This document shows, in pieces, positions 11,298 to 19,030 of a stretch of DNA of 34,156 nucleotides. The notes beneath the pieces were generated by a model. That model searched no databases. It saw nothing but the letters and a program-made list of their open reading frames with translations, and was not told where the DNA came from. Both the position numbers and the translations under genes were made by a program. The stretch covers positions 1-34,156 of the forward strand of contig CAWBCR010000001.1 in the NCBI GenBank assembly GCA_963787375.1, written 5' to 3'. How positions within the stretch are numbered: the first letter of the stretch is position 1; every line of letters starts with the position of its first letter. The stretch is from CAWBCR01 sp963787375. GTDB taxonomy: Bacteria > Chloroflexota > Anaerolineae > Aggregatilineales > UBA3940.

Positions 11298-11986
11298 TGA
11301 TCAGGCAGCAGCGAGGCGAACGCCTCCGCTACCAATGCCGCACCGGCGCTGTTCAAATGCACGCCATCTAACGTGAAATGCAGCCCCCGGCTGGCCGCTG
11401 CCCGGTCGATATCTACCGGCGTGCGCAGCGTCAGTGCATCGACTACGGCATGCAGTGGATTCATGGGCAGGTAGTCAGAAACAAGTAGGCCATCCAGCCT
11501 CTCGGCCAGAACGGCGTGCAGGTCAAGGAAGGCGGCCTGAGAAAAACCGGCAGCCTCTTCCTGAATGATGGCCGACAACTCATCCAGCTCGCGATTCCAG
11601 CGGTTGTCCAGCCTTTCGCCGATGCACAGCGGCGACACAGCGACGATCCGCGCGGCGTGTGGGCTGAGCAACTCCAGTAGATCGCGATACTGCACCCGGA
11701 AGGCGCTGCGATCCGCCGCCCAGGGCTGGTTAAGCACCGTCTTGATCACGGGAGCGACCCACGTCAGGTGTGCCAGCACGTCGTTGGTGCCAATCCACAC
11801 AAAGGCCACGTCGACTGGCAGGAGAAGCTTCCGGCGGCGGATGCGCTGGGTGAGGCTGAGGGTGGTGTCGCCGCCCTTGCCGAAGTTGATCAGCGTGTGG
11901 CCGGGCAGCAGAACGACAAGCGGGTCGAAGTAGGACGCGCCGGGTAGGCCGTTCGTCAGGCTGTCCCCGTAGAAAGCGATGGTCAT
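11282..11986 (-). CDS. SGNH/GDSL-family hydrolase
   Basis: 234-residue esterase/lipase-like hydrolase of the SGNH fold. All four signature blocks are visible: GDSLTNG with nucleophile Ser9, the Gly of GKGGDTT, GTNDVL with Asn-Asp around residue 68, and LDGVHLN near the C-terminus with the catalytic Asp and His. There is no signal peptide, so it is probably cytosolic. ATG 11986 is chosen because AAGGAA lies nine bases upstream and family members begin a few residues before GDS; the longer frame to 12031 adds only unrelated residues. It is transcribed towards the dehydrogenase and is divergent from the PlsC gene. Natural substrate unknown; lysophospholipid, acyl or acetyl esters are all possible. 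Confidence 0.9.
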   Translation of the reverse strand: MTIAFYGDSLTNGLPGASYFDPLVVLLPGHTLINFGKGGDTTLSLTQRIRRRKLLLPVDVAFVWIGTNDVLAHLTWVAPVIKTVLNQPWAADRSAFRVQYRDLLELLSPHAARIVAVSPLCIGERLDNRWNRELDELSAIIQEEAAGFSQAAFLDLHAVLAERLDGLLVSDYLPMNPLHAVVDALTLRTPVDIDRAAASRGLHFTLDGVHLNSAGAALVAEAFASLLPDQKAHP

Positions 11987-12206
11987 CGCCGTGTGTTCCT
12001 TCCTGGTGGCAAGTGTTGTAGCCCGGACCATTATCGGACCTCCCGCTGATTTCGTCCACCGCTTCGCAACAAAATCACGGTTTCGCCACCAGATACACCC
12101 CCCGATGTACCTCCCGATGTGCCCTATGGTGGATCACAGATGGCCCTGGATGTGGGATGCTTGGTGCGTAATCAAATGGCACTGCAAAAACGACGAATGG
12201 GAGTGT

Positions 12207-12929
12207 ATGATGATGACACAAGAGGTTCTTTACCGGATGGGGCTACCCGTGGTGGACCTGTATGCAGGGATGATGCTTGGTATGGACGTGGCGCATCACG
12301 CAGTGCTGCCTGCCGGCCCGAAGATCATTGCACCAAACCATCCGACCACAACCGACCCGTTTCTGATCACGACGCTGACGTCTGAGCCGATCAGCATCCT
12401 GATCGACGACAGGCTGTTCAAGGTTCCGGTGTTTGGCCGCTATCTGCATGCGACGGGCCACATCCCGGTCGTGCCGGGCAGTGGACGGGTGGCTTTCGAC
12501 GAGGCGCTGAGGCGGCTTAGGGCCGGGCAGACGGTTGCCATCTTCCCCGAGGGCGCGATCAGCCCGCTGGCGGGCGGCTTCCACAACCCACGCAGCGGCG
12601 CGGCCCGCCTGGCAATGCTGAGCGGCGCGCCGGTGGTGCCGGTGGGCATCAACCTGGATCGCGGGCGCATCCGGCTGACGGAAACGATCATCGAAGGCAA
12701 AGTAGCGGTTGGAACGTGGTACCTCAAAGGACCATACGCGATGACGGTAGGCGAGCCGATGTGGTTTACCGGCAGCGTCGAGGATCGGGAGCAGGTAGCT
12801 GCCGCTTCACAGGCGATCATGCGGCGCATCATACAGCTTTCTCGTGAAAGCGCCGTGCGCATGGACGGCGCGCAGGTATTCGACACCGGGACGTTTCCGC
12901 GCCCGGTTGGCTTATCCAATGCAGGCTAA
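12207..12929 (+). CDS. 1-acylglycerol-3-phosphate acyltransferase family protein (PlsC-like)
   Basis: 240-residue membrane-associated acyltransferase that would transfer an acyl chain to lysophosphatidic acid or a related glycerolipid. The catalytic HX4D motif is APNHPTTTDPF (His45, Asp50), block III is AIFPEG (about 111-116), and a PVVPVGI block IV follows at about 205 codons from the end of the hydrophobic core. Three consecutive ATG codons (12207, 12210, 12213) compete as start; GGGAG at 12199-12203 gives best spacing to 12213, so the first two Met may not be translated. The 220 bases upstream, shared with the divergent SGNH gene, hold no recognised regulator site. The long in-frame extension to 11979 is not homologous. 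Confidence 0.87.
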   Translation: MMMTQEVLYRMGLPVVDLYAGMMLGMDVAHHAVLPAGPKIIAPNHPTTTDPFLITTLTSEPISILIDDRLFKVPVFGRYLHATGHIPVVPGSGRVAFDEALRRLRAGQTVAIFPEGAISPLAGGFHNPRSGAARLAMLSGAPVVPVGINLDRGRIRLTETIIEGKVAVGTWYLKGPYAMTVGEPMWFTGSVEDREQVAAASQAIMRRIIQLSRESAVRMDGAQVFDTGTFPRPVGLSNAG

Positions 12930-12980
12930 GCGTTTCACCGAAAGAGCTTTCGGTCAACCATCCAATCTGGAGGGAATGTA

Positions 12981-13736
12981 GTGGCCAAGCAGCAAGAACT
13001 GGCAACCAGGCGACGTGACGAGATGATACAGGTTCAGGAGGCCCCGGTGTACGAGATCCGCGTGAGGGGCCGCCTCGACGGCGACCACTGGGCGGAGTGG
13101 TTCGACAGCATGACGGTGACAGTCCGCCAGAGCGGCGAAACGGTCATCCGGGGGCCGGTGGCCGACCAGGCCGCGCTGTACGGGATGCTCTCGCGGCTGC
13201 GTGACCTGGCGCTGCCGCTGATCGAAGTGCGCGTGCTGCGGCGCGGTCGCAGGGAGAAATCCGCGCTGCAGAAGCAGGTCCACCGCGGGCGCTGGATGAT
13301 GGCGCTGGTGTATGTTCTGGTGGTGGGCGGGCTGTCAACGCTGACGGTCTTCCTGACAGGCTCACTGCGAATGGACACCGCGCTGGCGCTGACGCTGCTG
13401 TTCGCGGCGGCGGGCGGGCTGGCCTACCTCTATGGGTTGGGCGGCTGGGGCAGGGGCTGGACCATCGCCGCGGCGGGAGCCGGCGCGGCTGCCGGGCTGA
13501 CGCTGGTGATCTACCTGATGATCAACTGGCTGCCGGTCGCGCTGGGGGTGGCGCTGCTGCTGTTCGTGCTGGCCGCCGGGGTGATTGCCTTGATGGTGCG
13601 CTATCGTGGCGCGTGGTTCCGCCGGCCCGACGCTGTCGAGCCGCGCAACGTGGTCGAGTTTACGCCGCTGACGGGCGAGCGCGGCGAACCGTCGCCTGCC
13701 GAGCGCGACCAGGCGCAGCCGGGCCGTGATGGGTAA
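12981..13736 (+). CDS. Conserved four-TM membrane protein, function unknown
   Basis: 251 residues from a GTG start preceded by TGGAGGGA (12968-12975). Residues about 25-85 form a soluble alpha/beta domain with YEIRVRGRLDGDHWAEWF, then GPVADQAALYGMLSRLRDL and LPLIEVRVLRR. I recognise this style of domain from Chloroflexota hypothetical proteins, where it sits at the N-terminus without a known role. A basic linker leads to four hydrophobic helices at about 104-126, 131-150, 156-176 and 178-200, and a polar acidic C-terminal tail. It lies 51 bases after the acyltransferase and 121 bases before the LAL regulator. Topology suggests an inner-membrane protein with a cytoplasmic sensing or docking domain; this is inference only. 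Confidence 0.8.
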   Translation: MAKQQELATRRRDEMIQVQEAPVYEIRVRGRLDGDHWAEWFDSMTVTVRQSGETVIRGPVADQAALYGMLSRLRDLALPLIEVRVLRRGRREKSALQKQVHRGRWMMALVYVLVVGGLSTLTVFLTGSLRMDTALALTLLFAAAGGLAYLYGLGGWGRGWTIAAAGAGAAAGLTLVIYLMINWLPVALGVALLLFVLAAGVIALMVRYRGAWFRRPDAVEPRNVVEFTPLTGERGEPSPAERDQAQPGRDG

Positions 13737-13857
13737 CCGGGCGGTGGGCGGGGCCCTGCGTGAGGCGCAGGTGGGGCCCTGCCCGCCCGTGATACGTTCT
13801 AGCGATGGCTGCGTATATCCTGACAGGATACCCTGCCGACCAGATGAGGAAGTTGCT

Positions 13858-16521
13858 ATGTCCGGCCCGCTGCTGACGACAAAACTCTACATCCCGGTGC
13901 TCCGGCCCAGGCTGGTATCACGCGCGCGGCTGCTCGACCGGCTGGACGAGGGGCTGCAGATGGGCCACCGGCTCACGCTCGTGTCGGCCCCGGCGGGGTT
14001 CGGCAAGACAACACTGGTCAGCGACTGGATCAGCCGAGACGACAGGCCGGTCGCCTGGCTGACGCTTGACGAGGGCGACAATGATCCGTTTCAACTCACC
14101 GGCTATCTGATCGCAGCTTTCCAGCAGACTGATGCCAGCATCGGCCAGATGGTGCAGCAGATGCTTAACTCGCCGCAGATGCCGCCTGCGCTCAGCCTGA
14201 TCCCGGCGCTGATCAACGATATCAACGCGGCGGGCGTGCCGTTCACGCTGGTGCTGGACGACTACCACCTGATCACCGTACCCGCCGCACAGCAGATTGT
14301 CGCATTTCTGCTGGAACACCAGCCTCCAACGATGCACATGGCGGTTCTCACGCGCGAGGATCCGCCGCTACCGGTGGCGCGCCTGCGCGCGCGCAGCCAG
14401 CTCACCGAGGTCCGTGAGCGCGATTTGCGCTTCACGCCTGAAGAGTTTGCTGCCTTTTTCAACGAGACGATGAGCCTGCCGCTGTCCGCCGAGGCGGTGA
14501 GCACGCTCGAAGCGCGCACCGAGGGCTGGATCGCCGGGCTGCAACTGGCGGCGCTGGCGCTTCAGGAGGACCACGCCGATACCGAGGCGATCATTGCCGA
14601 GTTTGCCGGCAATGACCGCTATGTGATGGATTACCTGGTGGCCGAGGTTCTGGAGCGGCAGCCGGAGACTATCCGGGGCTTTTTGCTCAGGACTGCCATC
14701 CTCGACCGCCTGACTGCGCCGCTGTGTGACGCGCTGACGGATCACAGCGACAGTCAGGCAATCCTTGAGCAGCTTGAGACGGCGAACCTGTTCCTGATCC
14801 CGCTGGACAACCGGCGCGAGTGGTACCGCTATCACCGCCTGTTCGCAGAGGTGCTGCGCGCGATGCTGCCCCTCGCCGAGCAGCAGGAGCTGCACCGCCG
14901 GGCGGCGCGCTGGTACGAGGCCAGTGGGTTGATCGCGCAGGGGATCCGCCACGCGCTGGTCACCGCTGCTGCAACCGGCGATTACGCCGACGCCGAGCGG
15001 CTGATCCGGCTGGCGGCAGAGGACGCCATACACCGCGGTAACCTGACGATGGTGCAGGGCTGGCTGGACGCACTGCCTGCTGAACGCGTCCGGGAGGATG
15101 GCGAGCTGGCGACGTTCAAGGGCTGGGTGCTGGCCCCCAGTGGCGATCTGGCGCAGGCAGAGGAATACGCCGATCTGGCCGAAGCGCGGCTTGTCGAGGA
15201 AGGCGCATCACCCACCGCGATGGGCAAACTGTTCGTGCTGCGCAGCTTTGTGGCGCTGCTGGGGCATCAGGACTACGCGGCGGCCAGCGACCTGGCAGCA
15301 CGCGCGCTCGACGCGCTGGGCGAAGACATGCTGCACTGGCGGATCGTCGCGCTGTGGGCCAGGGCCGAGTCGCTGGAACGGACTAGCAGCATCGATGCAG
15401 CCATCGAAGCTTGGCGCGCGGCGTGGCGGCTGGGGCGGACAGCCGGCAGCCAGGTCTTCGCGGTGACGGTCGAGATATCGCTGGCCTCGGCACTGAACGC
15501 GCACGGCCAGCGCCGCGAGGCCGTCGCGCTGTGCGAGGAGGCGCTCGACCGGCTGACCGACGACCTTGGACGCCCGTCGCCCATCGCCAGCCTGATTTAC
15601 AGCCGGCTGGGAATGCTGCACTACGAGGCCAACCAGCTTGAGCAGGCGTACCATTATCATGAAGAGGGGCTGGCACTGAGCCGCCAGCTCGGGCAAGTGG
15701 GCTCGTTGATGTTCTCGCAGGGGCTGGCCGCGCCAACGCTCCACGCACGCGGCGAAACCGGCGCCGCGCTGGATGCGCTGCATACGGCCTCCCAGCTTGC
15801 GGCGCAGACCCGCCTGACCGAGGCCGATTGGTTCCAGGCCAGCGAGGCTAACATCCATCTGAGTCAGGGCGACCTGTCTTTCGCTGCGAACTGGGCGCAG
15901 GTGGGCGGGCTGTCGACGGACATCGCGCCGGATTACCTGCACATGGAGCAGCACCTGACCTTCGCGCGGCTGCTGCTGGCCGAAGGGCGGCTGGCAGAGG
16001 CGCAGGCTTGGCTGGAGCGGCTGGAGAGTTTCACGCAGGGGCATGCGCTGGTCCGCTGGCTGATCAGCGTGTGGGTGCTGCAAGCGTTGGCTGCCGCACG
16101 GGACGGCCAGCCCGATACCGCCTCCGAGCGGCTGGCCCATGCGGTCGAGAGGGCCGCGCCAGAAGGCTATTTTCGTGCTTTCCTGGACGAAGACACGCGG
16201 GTCCTGGCGCTGCTGCCGGATGTCCGGCACGCTGCCCCCACATTCGTCGACCGGGTGTTGGCCTTTGCGCGCGGGGCTGTCGTCGGCGAGACGCTGTCCG
16301 CCCAGCCGCTGATCGAGCCGCTGAGCGAGCGCGAACTGGAGGTGCTGGGCCTGATCGCGGCGGGGTTGTCGAACCAGGACATCGCCGACAGGCTGGTGAT
16401 CGCCATCGGGACGGTCAAGCGGCACATCAACAACATCTACGGTAAGCTTGAGGTGGCCAGCCGCACGCAGGCCATCGCCAAGGCGCGCGCGCTGGGACTG
16501 CTCGAAATCGATGCAAGATGA
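13858..16521 (+). CDS. LAL-type ATP-binding LuxR-family transcriptional activator (MalT-like)
   Basis: 887-residue signal-integrating regulator. The N-terminus TKLYIPVLRPRLVSR is typical of the MalT group, followed by Walker A SAPAGFGKTTL (Lys50) and Walker B FTLVLDDYHL (about 125-133) of the STAND ATPase module, then a winged-helix region. From about 400 to 810 come alanine-rich helical repeats of TPR type that would bind an inducer or partner. The last 65 residues are a LuxR HTH: LSERELEVLGLIAAGLSNQDIADRL, then TVKRHINNIYGKL. ATG 13858 follows GATGAGGAAG and the conserved start. The stop TGA overlaps a possible ATG of the next gene (ATGA at 16518), so the C45 hydrolase is probably co-transcribed and may be linked to the same response. 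The inducer is unknown. Confidence 0.93.
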   Translation: MSGPLLTTKLYIPVLRPRLVSRARLLDRLDEGLQMGHRLTLVSAPAGFGKTTLVSDWISRDDRPVAWLTLDEGDNDPFQLTGYLIAAFQQTDASIGQMVQQMLNSPQMPPALSLIPALINDINAAGVPFTLVLDDYHLITVPAAQQIVAFLLEHQPPTMHMAVLTREDPPLPVARLRARSQLTEVRERDLRFTPEEFAAFFNETMSLPLSAEAVSTLEARTEGWIAGLQLAALALQEDHADTEAIIAEFAGNDRYVMDYLVAEVLERQPETIRGFLLRTAILDRLTAPLCDALTDHSDSQAILEQLETANLFLIPLDNRREWYRYHRLFAEVLRAMLPLAEQQELHRRAARWYEASGLIAQGIRHALVTAAATGDYADAERLIRLAAEDAIHRGNLTMVQGWLDALPAERVREDGELATFKGWVLAPSGDLAQAEEYADLAEARLVEEGASPTAMGKLFVLRSFVALLGHQDYAAASDLAARALDALGEDMLHWRIVALWARAESLERTSSIDAAIEAWRAAWRLGRTAGSQVFAVTVEISLASALNAHGQRREAVALCEEALDRLTDDLGRPSPIASLIYSRLGMLHYEANQLEQAYHYHEEGLALSRQLGQVGSLMFSQGLAAPTLHARGETGAALDALHTASQLAAQTRLTEADWFQASEANIHLSQGDLSFAANWAQVGGLSTDIAPDYLHMEQHLTFARLLLAEGRLAEAQAWLERLESFTQGHALVRWLISVWVLQALAAARDGQPDTASERLAHAVERAAPEGYFRAFLDEDTRVLALLPDVRHAAPTFVDRVLAFARGAVVGETLSAQPLIEPLSERELEVLGLIAAGLSNQDIADRLVIAIGTVKRHINNIYGKLEVASRTQAIAKARALGLLEIDAR

Positions 16522-16556
16522 GGCCGGCAGCGGCAGACGACGAAAGGGACGGGCGG

Positions 16557-17708
16557 GTGAGTGCATTTCCACGAATCCGGGTGAGCGGCATGGCCAGAGA
16601 ACGCGGCAGGCAGATCGGCCAGCAGGCGGCGGCGCGTGTCACGCGCAGCATTGAGATCTATCATGACGTGTTCGCCTACTATGCCGGCTGGGACTGGCAG
16701 CAGGTCACCGAGCATGCCGCCCGCTACCGACCGGCCATCGCCGCCTACGAGCCGTGTTATCTTGAGGAGATTGACGGCATCGCCGAGGGGGCCGGGCTGG
16801 ACCCGCTCGATGTGCTGGCGATCAACGTGCGTACCGAGGTGATGTTCGCAGCGGTGGCACGTAAAGCGGCGGCGGAGTGCACGGCATTTGTCGCGCTGCC
16901 GGGGGCCACCGCCGACGGCCATACGCTGATCGGCCAGAACTGGGATTGGAAGCCGGGAATGTCGGAGACGGTGATCGTGCTCGAAGTGGAGCAGGCCGAT
17001 GGGCCGAACTTCGTCACGGTGGTCGAGGCCGGGCTGCTGGCCAAGGCGGGCTTCAACTCGGCGGGGATCGGCGTGGTAACCAACGCGCTCGTCACCGACC
17101 AGGACCAGGGCGCGCCGGGCGTGCCGTATCACGTGGTGCTGCGCGGCATCCTCGACGCGGAAACGCTGTCCGATGCGCTGGGGGCTATTCTGCGCCAGCC
17201 GCGATCTTCGGCGGCCAACTATCTACTTGCTCATCGCGACGGGATGGCCGTCAACGTGGAGACTGCTCCGGGTGACTACGCCCGCGCGTACCTGGATTTC
17301 CCCGGCGAGGATGGGACGTTCGCGCATACTAACCATTTCGCCTGCGCCGCGTTCGACCTGAAGGATGTGTCGCTGTGGAACGGGCCCAGCAGTCCGTTCC
17401 GCCTGAACCGGATGCAGCAGTTCCTGCGGCGCGATCGCGGCGCGATCAGCCCGCAGGCAGTGCAGGCTTACTTGTCGGACCACTTCGACTATCCATCCGC
17501 GATCTGCCGCCACCCCGATCCGCGCGAGGAGCCTGCCGAACACTACACAACCGTCGCTTCGCTGATCATGGACCTCGATACGGCGACGCTGTGGCTGGCC
17601 GATGGCAATCCATGTGAGACGCCCTTCCGCGAATTGGATTACGCCAGCCTGCTGGACAAAGCGCCCTCGTTCATGGCACCAGTCAGCCAGGCGAGCAGCG
17701 GCAAGTAG
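16557..17708 (+). CDS. C45-family autoproteolytic acyltransferase/hydrolase
   Basis: 383-residue Ntn-hydrolase of peptidase family C45, related to acyl-CoA:6-aminopenicillanate acyltransferase. The family N-terminus FPRIRVSGMARERGRQIG is present. AAAECTAFVAL supplies the nucleophile Cys108, which becomes the N-terminus after self-cleavage, as in IAT at Cys103. GHTLIGQNWDW is the adjoining conserved strand, and the beta chain continues to the end. GTG 16557 is preferred because AAAGGGA (16543-16549) lies seven bases upstream; ATG 16518, overlapping the stop of the LAL regulator, adds 13 weakly conserved residues. Such proteins hydrolyse or transfer acyl groups from small amides or peptides; substrate is not predictable. 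It may be a target or output of the upstream regulator. Confidence 0.9.
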   Translation: MSAFPRIRVSGMARERGRQIGQQAAARVTRSIEIYHDVFAYYAGWDWQQVTEHAARYRPAIAAYEPCYLEEIDGIAEGAGLDPLDVLAINVRTEVMFAAVARKAAAECTAFVALPGATADGHTLIGQNWDWKPGMSETVIVLEVEQADGPNFVTVVEAGLLAKAGFNSAGIGVVTNALVTDQDQGAPGVPYHVVLRGILDAETLSDALGAILRQPRSSAANYLLAHRDGMAVNVETAPGDYARAYLDFPGEDGTFAHTNHFACAAFDLKDVSLWNGPSSPFRLNRMQQFLRRDRGAISPQAVQAYLSDHFDYPSAICRHPDPREEPAEHYTTVASLIMDLDTATLWLADGNPCETPFRELDYASLLDKAPSFMAPVSQASSGK

Positions 17709-17732
17709 TACGTCTACGCACACACCAAATGA

Positions 17733-17760
17733 TTGCGTACAAATTATTATGCCGTATAAT
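17733..17760 (+). promoter_or_regulatory. Promoter of the tyrosine recombinase gene
   Basis: TTGCGT (17733-17738) and a perfect TATAAT (17755-17760) are 16 bases apart. The -10 hexamer consists of the last four bases of the left arm plus the first two of the spacer in the palindrome at 17746-17779. Anything that binds the palindrome would therefore block this promoter. The expected start, near 17767, leaves a leader of about 29 bases with only a weak ribosome site. Confidence 0.8.
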
Positions 17761-17779
17761 TGCGGGTATACGGCATAAT
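17746..17779 (+). promoter_or_regulatory. loxP-like 13-8-13 inverted repeat next to recombinase
   Basis: Left arm ATTATGCCGTATA (17746-17758) and right arm TATACGGCATAAT (17767-17779) are perfect reverse complements around the asymmetric 8-base spacer ATTGCGGG. The 34-base geometry equals that of loxP, and each arm matches the loxP arm at 9 of 13 positions, including the spacer-proximal CGTATA. It ends 16 bases before the recombinase ATG. It may be a recombination site, an operator for autorepression, or both. It is unlikely to be a terminator because no T-run follows. Confidence 0.8.
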
Positions 17780-17795
17780 GTGATATGATGAGCGC

Positions 17796-18839
17796 ATGGC
17801 GAAATCGATTGTTCTAACCAGCGACTACAATCCCATCCAAGCGCAGATTGTCGACGGCGCGCGGCGTGCGGTCAAGGACACGAACACACGGCTGGGCCTG
17901 TTCTGCCAATGGCAGGTGGCTCACGATCAGCTGTGGTTCCGGCCCGACCTGAGCGCCTGGCGCGACGATCTGCTGGCGGGCGGACTCAAGCCGACCAGCG
18001 TCGCAGCGTACCTCTCGACGGTGCGCGGGGCGTATCACCGCGCGCTGCGTGACAACGCCGCACGCCAGTGGCTGCTCGACCAGATACCCGACATGGCCCC
18101 CGATGGCGTGGCGCTGTCGCCTGCCGACCGCAAGGCGATGCTCGACGAGCTGCTGGTGCGGCTTCAAAACGCCATCCACCCCGACACGGCACCGGTCAGG
18201 CTGACCCGCGTACAGGATGTGGCCGACAGCGCCCACCTGCGCCTGACGAGCACGCAGGCCGAGCAGCTTGTCGCCGCGCCGGACGTGAGCGACATACAGG
18301 GCCTGCGCGACGCGGCAGTCATCGCGATGTTGCTGTGCACCGGCATCCGTGAGGATGAACTGTGTCACCTCGACGTGACGGACCTGCGCCAGTCGTATGG
18401 CGGTGCGCTGGCGCTGCGCGTGCGGCATGGCAAAGGTAACAAGCAGCGGCTGATCCCCTATGGGGCGATGGACTGGTGCCTGGTCCTGGCCGACCGCTGG
18501 CTGGCGCGGGCGGGCATCGCCGACGGCTGGGTGTTCCGTGGGCTGTATAAGGGCGGCGTGATTATCCGCGAGGGACGCATGGACACCCGGTCGGTGCAGC
18601 GCATCCTGGCCCGCTACCCTATCGCCATCGACGGGGCGCTGACAACGGTCACCCCGCACGACTGCCGCCGCACCTACGCCCGCCTGCAATACGAGAACGG
18701 CATGGAGCAGATCGCCATCCAGCAAAACCTGGGCCATGCCGACATCCGCACCACGCTGAGCTATATCGGCATCCTCGACGCGGATCGACGGCGTGGCCGC
18801 TCGGCCATACGCTATAATCTGTCTCAACTGGATGGGTAG
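17796..18839 (+). CDS. Tyrosine recombinase, Cre-sized orphan integrase-family protein
   Basis: 347-residue site-specific recombinase that would cut and rejoin DNA through a phosphotyrosine bond. The N-terminal core-binding domain (about 10-140) contains SVAAYLSTVRGAYHRALR. In the catalytic domain all expected residues are visible: Arg185 in TGIREDEL, Lys213 in the beta-hairpin HGKGNKQRLI, His288 and Arg291 in TPHDCRRTYA, His314 in NLGHADIRTT and the nucleophile Tyr323 in LSYIGI. The spacings (28, then 3, 23 and 9) equal those of Cre (173/201 and 289/292/315/324), although similar spacing is common in the wider family. No phage or transposon gene, tRNA or direct repeat flanks it. It carries a strong promoter fused to the 13-8-13 site upstream. 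A chromosomal Xer-like or a plasmid-type resolution role are both open. Confidence 0.93.
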   Translation: MAKSIVLTSDYNPIQAQIVDGARRAVKDTNTRLGLFCQWQVAHDQLWFRPDLSAWRDDLLAGGLKPTSVAAYLSTVRGAYHRALRDNAARQWLLDQIPDMAPDGVALSPADRKAMLDELLVRLQNAIHPDTAPVRLTRVQDVADSAHLRLTSTQAEQLVAAPDVSDIQGLRDAAVIAMLLCTGIREDELCHLDVTDLRQSYGGALALRVRHGKGNKQRLIPYGAMDWCLVLADRWLARAGIADGWVFRGLYKGGVIIREGRMDTRSVQRILARYPIAIDGALTTVTPHDCRRTYARLQYENGMEQIAIQQNLGHADIRTTLSYIGILDADRRRGRSAIRYNLSQLDG

Positions 18840-18871
18840 CCAATCTGCTGTGGTGGGGCCTTTGCACCGAC

Positions 18872-18902
18872 CTTAACCTTCGCTTAAGGTTTCGCTAAGC
18901 CG
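18872..18902 (+). promoter_or_regulatory. Pho-box-like tandem repeats upstream of NEW3-ABC operon
   Basis: CTTAACCT (18872-18879), CTTAAGGT (18883-18890) and CTAAGCCG (18895-18902) follow each other with spacers TCG and TTCG, a period of 11-12 bases, one helical turn. OmpR/PhoB-family regulators bind such direct repeats, and CTTAACCT is close to the cyanobacterial Pho-box half-site. TATAGA at 18931-18936 is a possible -10 with no good -35, as expected for an activated promoter. The two left repeats also form an inverted repeat ACCTTAA/TTAAGGT (18870-18876, 18884-18890). Confidence 0.45.
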
Positions 18903-19030
18903 GGAATAAGGACGGTGTGCCCACGTCTGCTATAGACTCGGAAGTTGGCTCACACATTCACAATTGAGCCCCTCCCAAGATTGCCTGGTCAGGCTCCAGA
19001 GGGGCGCAAAACACGACATGGAGGCATACG

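Noticed and set aside
12101..12120. Direct repeat CCCGATGT twice, 12 bases apart
   Set aside because: Too short and isolated to support a regulatory call.
12937..12954. Hairpin ACCGAAAG/CTTTCGGT after the PlsC gene
   Set aside because: Perfect eight-pair stem but no T-run; it may be structural, yet there is too little to call a terminator.
13738..13795. Imperfect GC-rich inverted repeat before the LAL gene
   Set aside because: Pairing has gaps and no T-run, so a terminator or RNA element cannot be supported.
15208..16572. 454-residue open frame antisense to the LAL regulator
   Set aside because: Opposite strand of a clear LuxR-family gene; no ribosome site or motif.
17746..17779. Palindrome as a terminator of the C45 hydrolase gene
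   Set aside because: No T-run follows on either strand, and a promoter is embedded in it.
17814..18827. 337-residue open frame antisense to the recombinase
   Set aside because: Mirrors the recombinase gene, whose catalytic residues are all present on the plus strand.
17709..18960. Recombinase as part of an integrated element
   Set aside because: No phage, plasmid or transposase genes, no tRNA and no flanking direct repeats were seen.
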